From Rhodospirillaceae bacterium (GTDB lineage: Bacteria > Pseudomonadota > Alphaproteobacteria > Kiloniellales > DSM-21159), in contig CP030885.1 in the NCBI GenBank assembly GCA_006969625.1, forward strand, positions 1,054,001-1,118,000: a stretch of DNA of 64,000 nt. The letters are read 5' to 3'. Shown here one piece after another: positions 9,806 through 17,928 of the stretch; the stretch's first letter is position 1, and each line of letters starts with the position of its first letter. The position numbers and the translations under genes are program-made. The notes beneath the pieces are model-generated. The model was not told the origin of the DNA and made no database searches. It worked only from the letters and a program-made list of their open reading frames with translations.

Positions 9806-9825
9806 GGGAGCCTTCCGCTACAGGT

Positions 9826-9850
9826 CCTGCCCGGACGAAGGCCGGGCAGG
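9826..9850 (+). terminator. Hairpin after fccB
   Basis: Perfect 9-bp stem CCTGCCCGG / CCGGGCAGG with a 7-base loop, 20 bases after the fccB stop. There is no U-tract, so it is a probable but not classical terminator. Confidence 0.55.
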
Positions 9851-10011
9851 GGCTCGCGCAGGGTACGGGCTGGCGGTTTCGCCGGCCCGTGCCGTCTGCG
9901 CCCATGCCCGCCAAACGCCGCTCCGCCGACCTTGCCTTCCGCGGCACGCATTGCGCCGGCGTGCGGCAGCGGGTGGAATGCCGCCGGCAGCGTAGAGCGG
10001 GGAGGGACGGG

Positions 10012-11325
10012 ATGCGTGCCGACAGCGATCTGGTGATGATCTGCACCAGCGACATCGCCGGGCAGTTGCGCGGCAAGGCGGTGCCGCGGCACGCCCTGGC
10101 GGCGCGGCAACAGATCGGTGTCGGCTGGACGCCGACCAACGTCCTGATCACCGCCTTCGGGCCGATCGCGCCCTCGCCCTGGGGCGCCCTGGGCGATCTC
10201 TGCCTGGTGCCGGACCCGGCGACCGCCGTGGACCTGGAATTGCCCGAATGGGGCATCGACGAGTGCTTCGTGCTCGGCGATGTGCGCGAGCTGGACGGCA
10301 CGCCTTGGGCCTGCTGCCTGCGCAGCCAGCTTGCGACGGCGGCCCGGCGGCTGGAGCGCGACCACGGGCTGCGGCTGCTGACCAGCTTCGAACAGGAGTT
10401 CCACTACTTCGGCGCGGAGGCTCAGCCGGGCCTCGGCTACGCCCTGCGCGCGCACCGTCGCCTCGGTCCCTTCCCCAACCGGCTGATGGCGGTGCTGGAA
10501 TCGGCCGGTCTGGAGACCGACAGCTTCATGCCGGAGTACGGCCCGGGCCAGTGCGAGGCGACGATCGGGCCTCAGGCGGCACCGAAGGCTGCCGACCAGG
10601 CGTCGATCCTGCGCGAGCTTGTGCGCGCCACCGCCCGGGGTCTGGGCGCGCGCGCCAGCTTCGCGCCGATCCTCGACCCCGGCGGGGTCGGCAACGGCAC
10701 CCACGTGCACTTTTCCCTTTGGGACACGGAGGGACGTCCCGTCTCTTACGATTCCGCGCGGCCGCACGGCGTCTCGCACGTCGCCGGCGCCTTCCTGGCC
10801 GGCGTGCTGCGGCATTTGCCGGAGTACCTGGCAATGACGGCCTCGGCTGTCGTCTCCTACCTGCGCCTGACGCCGCACCGCTGGAGCGCCGCCTTCGACA
10901 ACCTCGGCCGGCAGGACCGCGAGGCGGCCGTGCGCATCTGCCCGATCTTCGGCACGGCCGCCGAGGCGCCGCAGCGCTTCAACTTCGAGTTCCGCGCGGC
11001 CGACGCGGCGGCCAGCCCGCACCTGGTGCTGGCCGCCGTCTTGAACGCCGGCCTGAGCGGCTTGGAGCAGGGGCTGCCGATGCCGCCGGTCACCCAGACA
11101 GATCTGGCGGCGCTTTCAGAGGCGGATCTGGCGCGCACCGGCTGCCGACGCCTGCCGACGAGCCTGACCGAAGCGCTCGCGCTGACCGCGGAGAGCGCCT
11201 GGGCCGAGGCGGCCTTCGGCGCCACGCTCGTCGACGCCTTCGTGCGCCACAAGCGCGCCGAGATCGAGGCGCTGCGCGACCTCACCGACGCGGAGCGCTG
11301 TGCGCGCTACGCGCAAGCCTACTGA
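10012..11325 (+). CDS. Glutamine synthetase family protein
   Basis: ATP-dependent amide ligase of the glutamine synthetase fold, 437 aa from ATG 10012, preceded by GGGGAGGG. Catalytic-domain signatures are present: the metal-binding FEQEFHYFG and GQCEATI, the ATP/Glu site GNGTHVHFSLWD, TPHRWSAAFDNLG and FNFEFRAADAAASPHLVLAA. The N-terminal beta-grasp is short. Sequence style is closer to the gamma-glutamylamide/polyamine synthetases (PuuA/GlnT-like) than to nitrogen-assimilating GlnA, and no adenylylation-site region is evident. The substrate is unknown. It sits between the flavocytochrome and sox genes. Confidence 0.8.
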   Translation: MRADSDLVMICTSDIAGQLRGKAVPRHALAARQQIGVGWTPTNVLITAFGPIAPSPWGALGDLCLVPDPATAVDLELPEWGIDECFVLGDVRELDGTPWACCLRSQLATAARRLERDHGLRLLTSFEQEFHYFGAEAQPGLGYALRAHRRLGPFPNRLMAVLESAGLETDSFMPEYGPGQCEATIGPQAAPKAADQASILRELVRATARGLGARASFAPILDPGGVGNGTHVHFSLWDTEGRPVSYDSARPHGVSHVAGAFLAGVLRHLPEYLAMTASAVVSYLRLTPHRWSAAFDNLGRQDREAAVRICPIFGTAAEAPQRFNFEFRAADAAASPHLVLAAVLNAGLSGLEQGLPMPPVTQTDLAALSEADLARTGCRRLPTSLTEALALTAESAWAEAAFGATLVDAFVRHKRAEIEALRDLTDAERCARYAQAY

Positions 11326-11363
11326 CGGCCGGCGGGCGGGCGCTCCTGTCCGCGCAGATCCGC

Positions 11364-11897
11364 TCAGAAGGGCAGGCGGTCCTCGATGCTGGCGATGCCG
11401 GCCTCGGCGCAGGCATGGTCGTCTTCGCCGCTCGGCGCGCCGGAGACGCCGACTGCGCCGACCAGACGCCCCTGCACCAGGATCTGGGTGCCGCCACCCA
11501 GCATCAGGGCGCCAGGGATGTCGCGTGCGCCGCTCTGCGGCCCCTCGGCGGTGGCGCCGACCAACTCCACCGTGTCGGTGCGGAAGCTGACGGCGGTCCA
11601 GGCCTTGCGGGTCGCCGTGTCCGGGGTGTGCGGCCCGGCGAAGCGGTCGCGCACGAAGGCTTGCAACACGCCGAAGCGGTCGACGACGGCGACGCCGACC
11701 ATGAAGCCCTGCTCGCGGCAGGCCAGCATGCTGTTGCTCGCCAGCTCGTCGGCCAGCTCCGGCGTCAAGACCTCGAAGGCGACCAGCGCCTCCTCGGCCT
11801 CGGCGCGCGGCGCGGCGGCCAGCAGGCCGGCGGCCACGGCGGCGGCGGCGAGGCTGCGGGCGACCGTACGGGTGGCTGTCGTCTCGAAGTTCAACAT
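11364..11897 (-). CDS. Secreted GlcG/HbpS-like (DUF336) protein
   Basis: Exported 177-aa protein with a signal peptide (RSLAAAAVAAGLLAAAPRAEA). Its GlcG/HbpS fold includes GVAVVDRFGVLQAFVRDRFAGPHTPDTATRKAWTA, then the glycine-rich IPGALMLGGGTQILVQGRLVGAVGVSG. Family members bind haem or corrinoids, or are of unknown role. ATG 11897 has AGGGGAGG upstream. It lies 62 bases after soxS on the same strand and probably shares its transcript. Confidence 0.8.
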   Translation of the reverse strand: MLNFETTATRTVARSLAAAAVAAGLLAAAPRAEAEEALVAFEVLTPELADELASNSMLACREQGFMVGVAVVDRFGVLQAFVRDRFAGPHTPDTATRKAWTAVSFRTDTVELVGATAEGPQSGARDIPGALMLGGGTQILVQGRLVGAVGVSGAPSGEDDHACAEAGIASIEDRLPF

Positions 11898-11959
11898 TGG
11901 TGTCCTCCCCTTAGACATGGTTGTGATCGGCGGCATGGTTGCGGATCGCGGTGTGGCGG

Positions 11960-12334
11960 TCACTGCGTTGCCAGGCCGGCGTCGGCCAGCAGGTTCTGCA
12001 GCAGCGGCCAGAAGAAGTGTTCCCCGGGATAGCCCTGGATGCGTCCCACCTCGCGACCCGCGTCGAGCAGCACGAAGGTCGGCGTATAGACGATGCCGCG
12101 GGCCGTTTCGCCCAGGTCTCCGGGTGGCGGCGCGTGGATATCGACCCGGCGCAGCGGCGCGGCGCGGCCCTCCGGCGTCTTCCCGTAGATGCCGCCGATC
12201 TCCTCGTGCCACTGTCGGCAATAGGGGCAGGCGGCCGACTCGAACATCACCAGCTCCGCGGCCATCGCAGTGCCTGTCAGGGGCACCGGCAGCAGGCTGA
12301 TCGCGAGCGTCGCCGCTGCGACAAGAAGGCGCAT
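11960..12334 (-). CDS. soxS: SoxS-type periplasmic thioredoxin
   Basis: Thiol-disulfide protein of 124 aa with a signal peptide (LLVAAATLAISLLPVPLTGTAMA) and active site CPYC (C36, C39), followed by the cis-Pro region YTPTFVLLD. In Paracoccus, SoxS reactivates the SoxY carrier cysteine. It diverges from soxX across a 215-base intergenic region. ATG 12334 (GGAA upstream) was chosen; an in-frame ATG at 12355 would add seven residues before the signal. Confidence 0.84.
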   Translation of the reverse strand: MRLLVAAATLAISLLPVPLTGTAMAAELVMFESAACPYCRQWHEEIGGIYGKTPEGRAAPLRRVDIHAPPPGDLGETARGIVYTPTFVLLDAGREVGRIQGYPGEHFFWPLLQNLLADAGLATQ

Positions 12335-12353
12335 GATCCGTTCCCAGGGCATC

Positions 12354-12374
12354 ACATTCGTTCTTGATATAGTG
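12354..12374 (+). promoter_or_regulatory. Candidate sox operator (copy 1)
   Basis: A 21-base sequence with core TTCTTGATATAGTG in the soxS-soxX intergenic region. Its match upstream of soxC at 27042-27062 (reverse strand) is identical at 17 of 21 positions. It overlaps the proposed -35 of soxX, as a repressor site would. It is inferred to be the site of the SoxR/SqrR-type protein encoded at 23923. Confidence 0.5.
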
Positions 12375-12391
12375 TTTCAACTCGCTACGAT
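12364..12391 (+). promoter_or_regulatory. Candidate soxX promoter
   Basis: TTGATA (12364-12369), 16 bases, TACGAT (12386-12391). The fit to sigma-70 is moderate. The leader to the soxX start would be about 150 bases. Confidence 0.35.
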
Positions 12392-12549
12392 TGACGCAAG
12401 AAAACATGAAGGGGCACGCCTGCATGGCAGGAACGTGTCTCTTGCCGGTTGCACGATCCCCGCTCAAGAGGGGCCGGGCCGGTCAAGCAACGGGAAGCCG
12501 CGGTCGCCGGACGCCGAGACAGGCCGCGCCAGTCAGGGGAGAACGCCAG

Positions 12550-13017
12550 TTGGATCGTAAGCTGCTGTCGGCCGTCGCCGCGGTCGGATTCGTCTCCGTC
12601 GCCGCCGTGTCGGCACCGCAAGCGCCGAAGGCCGAAGAACTCGTCGCCTACACCGTTGTGGACTACGCCATCCCGGAGCCGCTGACCGGCGAGCCGGGCG
12701 ATCCGGAGCGCGGGCGCGCCGTGGCGATCAACCGCCAGCTCGGCAACTGCCTGTCGTGCCATGCCATGCCGATCCCGGAGCAGCCGTTCCACGGCGAGAC
12801 GGGGCCGGCGCTGCACGGCGTCGGCGATCGCCTGAGCGAGGCGCAGTTGCGCCTGCAGGTCGTCAATTCGCACGAGATCAACCCGATGAGCATGATGCCG
12901 CCGTTCTACGCGGTGGAGGGCCGCCATCGGGTCGCCGAGAACTTCGAGGGCAAGCCCATCCTGTCCGCCCAGCAGGTGGAGGATGTGGTCGCCTATCTGA
13001 AAACCTTGAAAGAGTAG
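12550..13017 (+). CDS. soxX: SoxX monohaem cytochrome c
   Basis: Small subunit of SoxXA, which oxidatively couples thiosulfate to the SoxY cysteine. The 155-aa protein starts at TTG 12550, chosen because it has GGGGAGA just upstream and gives a proper signal peptide; the frame continues upstream without one. The haem site is CLSCH (C67, C70, H71), and the distal Met lies in NPMSMMPPFY. It heads the plus-strand X-Y-Z-A-B run. Confidence 0.9.
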   Translation: MDRKLLSAVAAVGFVSVAAVSAPQAPKAEELVAYTVVDYAIPEPLTGEPGDPERGRAVAINRQLGNCLSCHAMPIPEQPFHGETGPALHGVGDRLSEAQLRLQVVNSHEINPMSMMPPFYAVEGRHRVAENFEGKPILSAQQVEDVVAYLKTLKE

Positions 13018-13146
13018 CGGCACCAGCGCCGCTCCGAGAGAGGGCGTCCGACCACCGTGCGAGCCGAGCGGCCGAGAGAAGCGCGCAGGCGAAGCGGCCC
13101 GGTGCAGGCGGCACGCCAGAGCGAGATGCAAAAGGAGTTTCGCCCG

Positions 13147-13626
13147 ATGACGACCCCCGTGACGGCGCCCGCGATCACCCGGCGCCACTTCATGATCACC
13201 GTCGCGGCCGGAAGCGCGGCGGCGGCTTGGCTTGCCGCCGCGCCGGCGCGCGCCGACAAGGCGATGGTCGACGAGGCCATGAAGGCGCTGATCGGCGACG
13301 CCACGCCGGCGGACGGTGCCGAGATCATCCGCCTCGACCTGCCGCAGATCGCCGAGAACGGCAATACCGTGCCGCTCGGCGTGTCGATCGACAGCCCGAT
13401 GACCGAGGACACCTACGTCAAGGACGTGCACGTCTTCGCCGACGGCAATCCGCGCCCGGACGTCATCTCCTTCCACTTCACGCCGAAGTCCGGCCTGGCC
13501 GAGGCCTCGACCCGCATGCGCCTGGCGCAGACGCAGAATATCGTCGCGGTCGCCGAGATGTCCGACGGCAAGGTCTACATGACCCAGGCGGAAGTGAAGG
13601 TGACGATCGGCGGCTGCGGCGGCTGA
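13147..13626 (+). CDS. soxY: SoxY sulfur-carrier subunit
   Basis: Carrier of the sulfur intermediate in the periplasmic Sox cycle. The 159-aa protein has a Tat signal (TRRHFM, residues 11-16, then a hydrophobic stretch ending APARA) and the diagnostic C-terminal swinging arm GGCGG with carrier Cys157. ATG 13147 has AAGGAG upstream. It pairs with SoxZ, encoded 25 bases downstream. Confidence 0.95.
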   Translation: MTTPVTAPAITRRHFMITVAAGSAAAAWLAAAPARADKAMVDEAMKALIGDATPADGAEIIRLDLPQIAENGNTVPLGVSIDSPMTEDTYVKDVHVFADGNPRPDVISFHFTPKSGLAEASTRMRLAQTQNIVAVAEMSDGKVYMTQAEVKVTIGGCGG

Positions 13627-13651
13627 GGCAGGACGAGAGGAGACGACAGAC

Positions 13652-13984
13652 ATGGCCAAGAAGCACAAGCCCCGCGTCAAGGCGCCGAAGACGGCCAGCC
13701 CCGGCGAGGTGATGGAGATCAAGACGCTGATCTCGCACGAGATGGAGTCGGGCCAGCGCAAGGACCGCAAGACCGGCGAGCTGATCCCGCGCCAGATCAT
13801 CAACAGGTTCGAGTGCAAGTATAACGGCGAGACGGTGTTTTCCGCCGACATGCACCCGGCGATTTCCGCCAATCCTTACATGGCCTTCTACGTCAAGGCC
13901 GGCGAGAGCGGCGAGCTGGAGTTCCTCTGGCACGACGACAACGGCGACGTCTACAGCCACAGTCAGAAGCTCGAGGTCGCCTGA
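13652..13984 (+). CDS. soxZ: SoxZ sulfur-carrier partner
   Basis: Partner of SoxY, 110 aa with an immunoglobulin-like fold and no signal peptide; it is exported bound to SoxY by the Tat route. Family features visible are LISHEMESGQRKD, RQIINRFECKYNGE and SADMHPAISANPYMAFY. GAGGAGACGACAGAC precedes the ATG. Confidence 0.95.
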   Translation: MAKKHKPRVKAPKTASPGEVMEIKTLISHEMESGQRKDRKTGELIPRQIINRFECKYNGETVFSADMHPAISANPYMAFYVKAGESGELEFLWHDDNGDVYSHSQKLEVA

Positions 13985-14115
13985 GGTAGAGCGTCTCCGC
14001 TCCTGCCGCCGCTGCGGCCGACACGGGCGGCGGGCGGCGGGTGCGGAGGAGCGCAAGCGAAGCAACACGCGGACGATCGAGGACACAACAACAAGACTCG
14101 ACAGGGGAGATCGCC

Positions 14116-14976
14116 TTGACCTTCAAGACCATCGCCATCGCGCTGGCGGTCGGCTCGCTTGCCGGCGGCGCGGCCCTGGTCGCCAGCTACGGAAGCTCGG
14201 CGGCCGACAAGTCCGGCATCCCGTACCGTGACGGCGAATACGAAACGGTCGAAGCCCCGGAGGGCAGCCCGTTGTCGGAGCTGATCAGCGGCTACTATTT
14301 CCGCACGCCCGAAACGCGGGAATTGCAGGATGACGACTTCATGAACCCGGCCTTCATCTGGATGGAGCAGGGCGCCGAGCTCTGGTCCACGGTCGAGGGC
14401 GAGGCGGGCGAGTCCTGCGCGTCCTGCCACGAGGACGTCGAAGCCTCCATGAAGGGCGTCGGCGCGAGCTACCCGAAGTACCACGAGGCCTCCGGCAAGC
14501 TGATCAACCTCGAGCAGCGCATCAACCTGTGCCGCACCGAGAGCATGCAGGCCGAGCCCTGGAAGTGGGAGTCGGACGAGTTGCTCGGGATGACGGCTTA
14601 CGTCAGGCATCAGTCCAAAGGCATGCCGGTGAACGTCAGCATCGAAGGTCCGGCCGCGCCCTTCTTCGAGAAGGGCAAGGACTTCTACTACCAGCGCCGG
14701 GGACAGCTCGACATGGCCTGCGCCACCTGCCACGAGGTCAACTACGGCATGTACATCCGCGCCGACCTGCTGAGCCAGGGCCAGAGCAACGGCTTTCCGA
14801 CCTACCGGTTGAAGTGGCAGAAGCTCGGCTCCTTGCACCGCCGCTTCCGCGGCTGCAACCGCCAGGTGCGCGCGGTCCCCTATGCCAACGGCTCGGACGA
14901 GTACGTGAACCTCGAACTCTACCTGGCCTGGCGCGGCCAGGGCCTGCCCGTCGAGACACCGGCGGTGCGACAGTAG
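14116..14976 (+). CDS. soxA: SoxA dihaem cytochrome c
   Basis: Catalytic subunit of SoxXA. The 286-aa protein starts at TTG 14116, with GGGGAGA upstream and a signal peptide directly after. It has two haem sites: CASCH (101-105) and CATCH (202-206). Cys139 (INLCR) and Cys247 (FRGCN) fit the unusual cysteine haem ligands of SoxA; Cys247 is the position that is persulfurated in the family. This is the full dihaem form. Confidence 0.94.
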   Translation: MTFKTIAIALAVGSLAGGAALVASYGSSAADKSGIPYRDGEYETVEAPEGSPLSELISGYYFRTPETRELQDDDFMNPAFIWMEQGAELWSTVEGEAGESCASCHEDVEASMKGVGASYPKYHEASGKLINLEQRINLCRTESMQAEPWKWESDELLGMTAYVRHQSKGMPVNVSIEGPAAPFFEKGKDFYYQRRGQLDMACATCHEVNYGMYIRADLLSQGQSNGFPTYRLKWQKLGSLHRRFRGCNRQVRAVPYANGSDEYVNLELYLAWRGQGLPVETPAVRQ

Positions 14977-15133
14977 GCGTTGCGGACGGCGGCGCGGAAT
15001 CGGGTGCCGCCGCCGTCCGGTCCCTTGCGGCAGGGTGATGGCGCCCGGTAGGGCCGGGCGGGACGGGCCGGCATGCCTGTCCGCCGTTCCATCTGCCGCC
15101 CGACAACAGCGAGACCGACAGGCGGCGAGACGC

Positions 15134-16819
15134 ATGTTTTCACGGCGCGATTTCCTGACGGTGGCGGCGGCCACCGCGATCCTGACCGGCGGCAAGGGCC
15201 AGCTCGGCCGCCTGGCGGCGCAGCAGCGCATCTCCCAGGACGACCTGCTGAACTTCGAGCCCTTGGGCCAGGTGACGCTGCTGCACGTCACCGACGTGCA
15301 TGCCCAACTCAAGCCCATCTACTTCCGCGAGCCCTCGATCAACCTGGGCGTCGGCGAGGTCACCGGGCTGCCGCCGCACGTCACCGGGGCGGACTTCCTC
15401 GCCCGCTACGGCCTGGAGCCGGGCAGCCTCGGGGCCTACACCTTGACCGACCAGGACTTCGTGGCGCTTGCCCGCGACTACGGCCAGGTCGGCGGCATGG
15501 ACCGGCTCGCCACCCTGATCAAGGCGATCCGCGCCGAACGGCCCGACAACACGCTGTTCCTCGACGGCGGCGACACCTGGCAGGGTTCCTACACCTCGCT
15601 GCACACCCAGGGCGGCGACATGGTCGAGGTCTTCAAGGCGTTGGGCTGCGACGCCATGACCGCGCACTGGGAGTTCACCTTCGGCCAGGAGCGCGTCGAG
15701 GAGCTGGTCGGCGAACTCGGCTTCCCCTTCCTGTGCGGCAACGTGCGCGACACTGCCTGGGACGAGCCTGTGTTCGAAAACACCGCCTTCTTCGAGCGCG
15801 GCGGCGTGCGCATCGCCGTCGTCGGCCAGGCCTTCCCCTACACGCCGGTCGCCAACCCGCGCTACAAGATCCCCGACTGGTCGTTCGGCATTCGCGAGGA
15901 GGACGTGCAACAGCACGTCAGCACGGCCCGCGCCGAAGGCGCCGAGGTCGTCGTGCTGCTGAGCCACAACGGCTTCGACGTCGACCGCAAGCTGGCCGGC
16001 CGCGTGCCCGGCATCGACGTCATCCTGACCGGCCACACCCACGACGCCCTGCCGAAGGTGGAGCGGGTGGGCGATACCCTGCTGGTGGCTTCGGGCAGCC
16101 ACGGGAAGTTCCTGTCGCGCCTGGACCTGGAGGTGCGGAACGGCCGGGTGGCCGACTTCCGCTACCGTCTGATCCCCGTGCTCGCCGACGCTATCGCCCC
16201 GGATCCGGAGATGGCGGCGCTGGTCGAGCGAATCCGCGCCCCCTTCGCCGGCGAGATCGATCGGGTGCTCGGCACCACCGACCAGTTGCTCTACCGGCGC
16301 GGCAACTTCAACGGCACCTTCGACGACCTGATCTGCCAGGCCCTGCTCGACGAGCGCGACGCCGAGATCGCGCTTTCGCCCGGCTTCCGCTGGGGCGCGA
16401 CGCTGCTGCCGGGCCAGGAGATCACCCTCGACGACGTCTACTCGATGACCTCGATCACCTATCCGGCGGCCTACCGCCAGGAGATGAGCGGCGAGATGCT
16501 GAAGCTCATCATGGAGGACGTCGCCGACAACCTCTTCAACCCTGACCCCTATTACCAGCAGGGCGGCGACATGGTGCGCGTCGGCGGCATGGGCTACACC
16601 ATCGACGTGCACAAGCCGATCGGCGAGCGCATCTCCAACATGACGTTCCTGAAGGACGGCAACCCGATCGACCCGAAGCGCAACTATGTGGTCACCGGCT
16701 GGGCCAGCGTGAACGAGGGCACCGAGGGGCCGCCGGTCTATGACCTGGTCAGCCGCTGGATCGAAAAGCGGGGCACGGTCAAGGTCGCGCCCAACAGCGC
16801 GATCGAGGTGAAGGCCTGA
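15134..16819 (+). CDS. soxB: SoxB dimanganese thiosulfohydrolase
   Basis: Hydrolyses sulfate from the SoxY-bound intermediate. The 561-aa protein has a Tat signal (FSRRDFLTV) and a 5'-nucleotidase-type metallophosphoesterase domain with metal-site motifs TDVHAQL, DGGDTWQGS, AHWEFTFG, LSHNGFD and LTGHTHDA, followed by the C-terminal nucleotidase domain. ATG 15134 was chosen because it gives the Tat leader; the frame stays open upstream. Confidence 0.95.
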   Translation: MFSRRDFLTVAAATAILTGGKGQLGRLAAQQRISQDDLLNFEPLGQVTLLHVTDVHAQLKPIYFREPSINLGVGEVTGLPPHVTGADFLARYGLEPGSLGAYTLTDQDFVALARDYGQVGGMDRLATLIKAIRAERPDNTLFLDGGDTWQGSYTSLHTQGGDMVEVFKALGCDAMTAHWEFTFGQERVEELVGELGFPFLCGNVRDTAWDEPVFENTAFFERGGVRIAVVGQAFPYTPVANPRYKIPDWSFGIREEDVQQHVSTARAEGAEVVVLLSHNGFDVDRKLAGRVPGIDVILTGHTHDALPKVERVGDTLLVASGSHGKFLSRLDLEVRNGRVADFRYRLIPVLADAIAPDPEMAALVERIRAPFAGEIDRVLGTTDQLLYRRGNFNGTFDDLICQALLDERDAEIALSPGFRWGATLLPGQEITLDDVYSMTSITYPAAYRQEMSGEMLKLIMEDVADNLFNPDPYYQQGGDMVRVGGMGYTIDVHKPIGERISNMTFLKDGNPIDPKRNYVVTGWASVNEGTEGPPVYDLVSRWIEKRGTVKVAPNSAIEVKA

Positions 16820-16860
16820 GGCGCCGGGGCGCGAGACGCTAGCTGCCTTGCGGCGACTGA

Positions 16861-16907
16861 CCTCGTCCTGCGAGACGACGTGCTGCCCACGTCTGCTCAG
16901 GACGAGG
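16861..16907 (+). terminator. Nested hairpin after soxB
   Basis: Outer stem CCTCGTCCTG / CAGGACGAGG (10 bp, perfect) encloses an inner stem GACGTG / CACGTC with a 5-base loop. It starts 42 bases after the soxB stop. There is no U-tract; it could be a terminator or a stability element between soxB and the ccdA gene. Confidence 0.5.
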
Positions 16908-17017
16908 CCATGATGTCGGTTCTCCCGCGCTCCTTCTGAGGGCGTCGCGTCAGCGGCCGTCCGGAAGGACGAGCGCAGCGGCCAACGGCCGCTATTCGAT
17001 GGGCGACGCGAACGCAG

Positions 17018-17764
17018 ATGGACTTCGGAGTCACATATCTGGGGGCCTTGGGGGCGGGGGCGCTGTCTTTTCTCAGCCCCTGCGTGCTGCCCCTGGTGCC
17101 GCCCTACCTGGCGTTTCTGGCCGGCGTCAGCCTGCAGATGACCGGCGAGGGCACGCTGGCGCTGGACCGCGGCGTCGCCCGCCGGGTCTTCATCGCCGCG
17201 CTCGCCTTCGTGCTGGGCTTCTCGACGGTCTTCGTGCTGATGGGGCTGGGCGCCAGCGCCATCAGCCTGTTCATCGCCCGTTGGGGCCACATCCTGGGGC
17301 CGATCGCCGGCATCATCATCATCGTGCTCGGCCTGCATTTCCTCGGCGTCTTCCGCATCGGCCTGCTTTACCGCGAGGCGCGTTTCCAGGTGCAGGACAA
17401 GCCGGCCGGCCTGCTCGGCGCCTACGTCATCGGGCTGGCCTTCGCCTTCGGCTGGACTCCCTGCGCCGGGCCGGTGCTCTCTGCCGTGCTGGCGACCGCG
17501 GCGACCAGCGACAACATCTACTACGGCGCCAGCCTGCTCGGCACCTATGCCGCCGGCATCGGCATCCCCTTCCTGCTCGCCGCCTTGTTCCTCGAGGGCT
17601 TCATGCGCTGGTTCCAGAAGTTCAAGCGCCACCTGCCGAAGGTGGAAAAGGCCATGGGCGCCTTCCTGGTGCTGACCGGCCTGCTGTTCGTCACCGGCTC
17701 GATGAACCTGATCGGCGAGTGGATGTACAACGAGATCGAGTTCTTCCAGCGCCTGGAATTCTGA
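17018..17764 (+). CDS. soxV: CcdA/SoxV-type thiol electron transporter
   Basis: Six-TM inner-membrane protein (248 aa) of the CcdA/DsbD family, which moves reducing power from cytoplasmic thioredoxin to periplasmic thioredoxins. The redox cysteines are visible in LSPCVLPLVPPYL (Cys22) and GWTPCAGPVL (about residue 149). Its place downstream of soxB suggests the SoxV role of feeding SoxS or SoxW, but a role in cytochrome c maturation (CcdA) is equally possible from sequence. No strong ribosome-binding site is seen before the ATG. Confidence 0.8.
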   Translation: MDFGVTYLGALGAGALSFLSPCVLPLVPPYLAFLAGVSLQMTGEGTLALDRGVARRVFIAALAFVLGFSTVFVLMGLGASAISLFIARWGHILGPIAGIIIIVLGLHFLGVFRIGLLYREARFQVQDKPAGLLGAYVIGLAFAFGWTPCAGPVLSAVLATAATSDNIYYGASLLGTYAAGIGIPFLLAALFLEGFMRWFQKFKRHLPKVEKAMGAFLVLTGLLFVTGSMNLIGEWMYNEIEFFQRLEF

Positions 17765-17928
17765 TGGTGCCCGACTAGCCGGACGAAGCGCCTGGACGGC
17801 TGTTGCCGATCGGGCACAGGCAATTCCGCGGCGCCCCCTGCGACATTTTCGAGCCTGTTGCCGGAGGTGGCGGCCTCATAGATCGGGAGCGGTCGAGACT
17901 GCCCCTTTCGACGAGGAGACGAAGTCCG

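Noticed and set aside
12385-12549. Longer soxX N-terminus
   Set aside because: The upstream in-frame extension has no signal peptide at its start; the TTG at 12550 has a strong ribosome-binding site and gives one.
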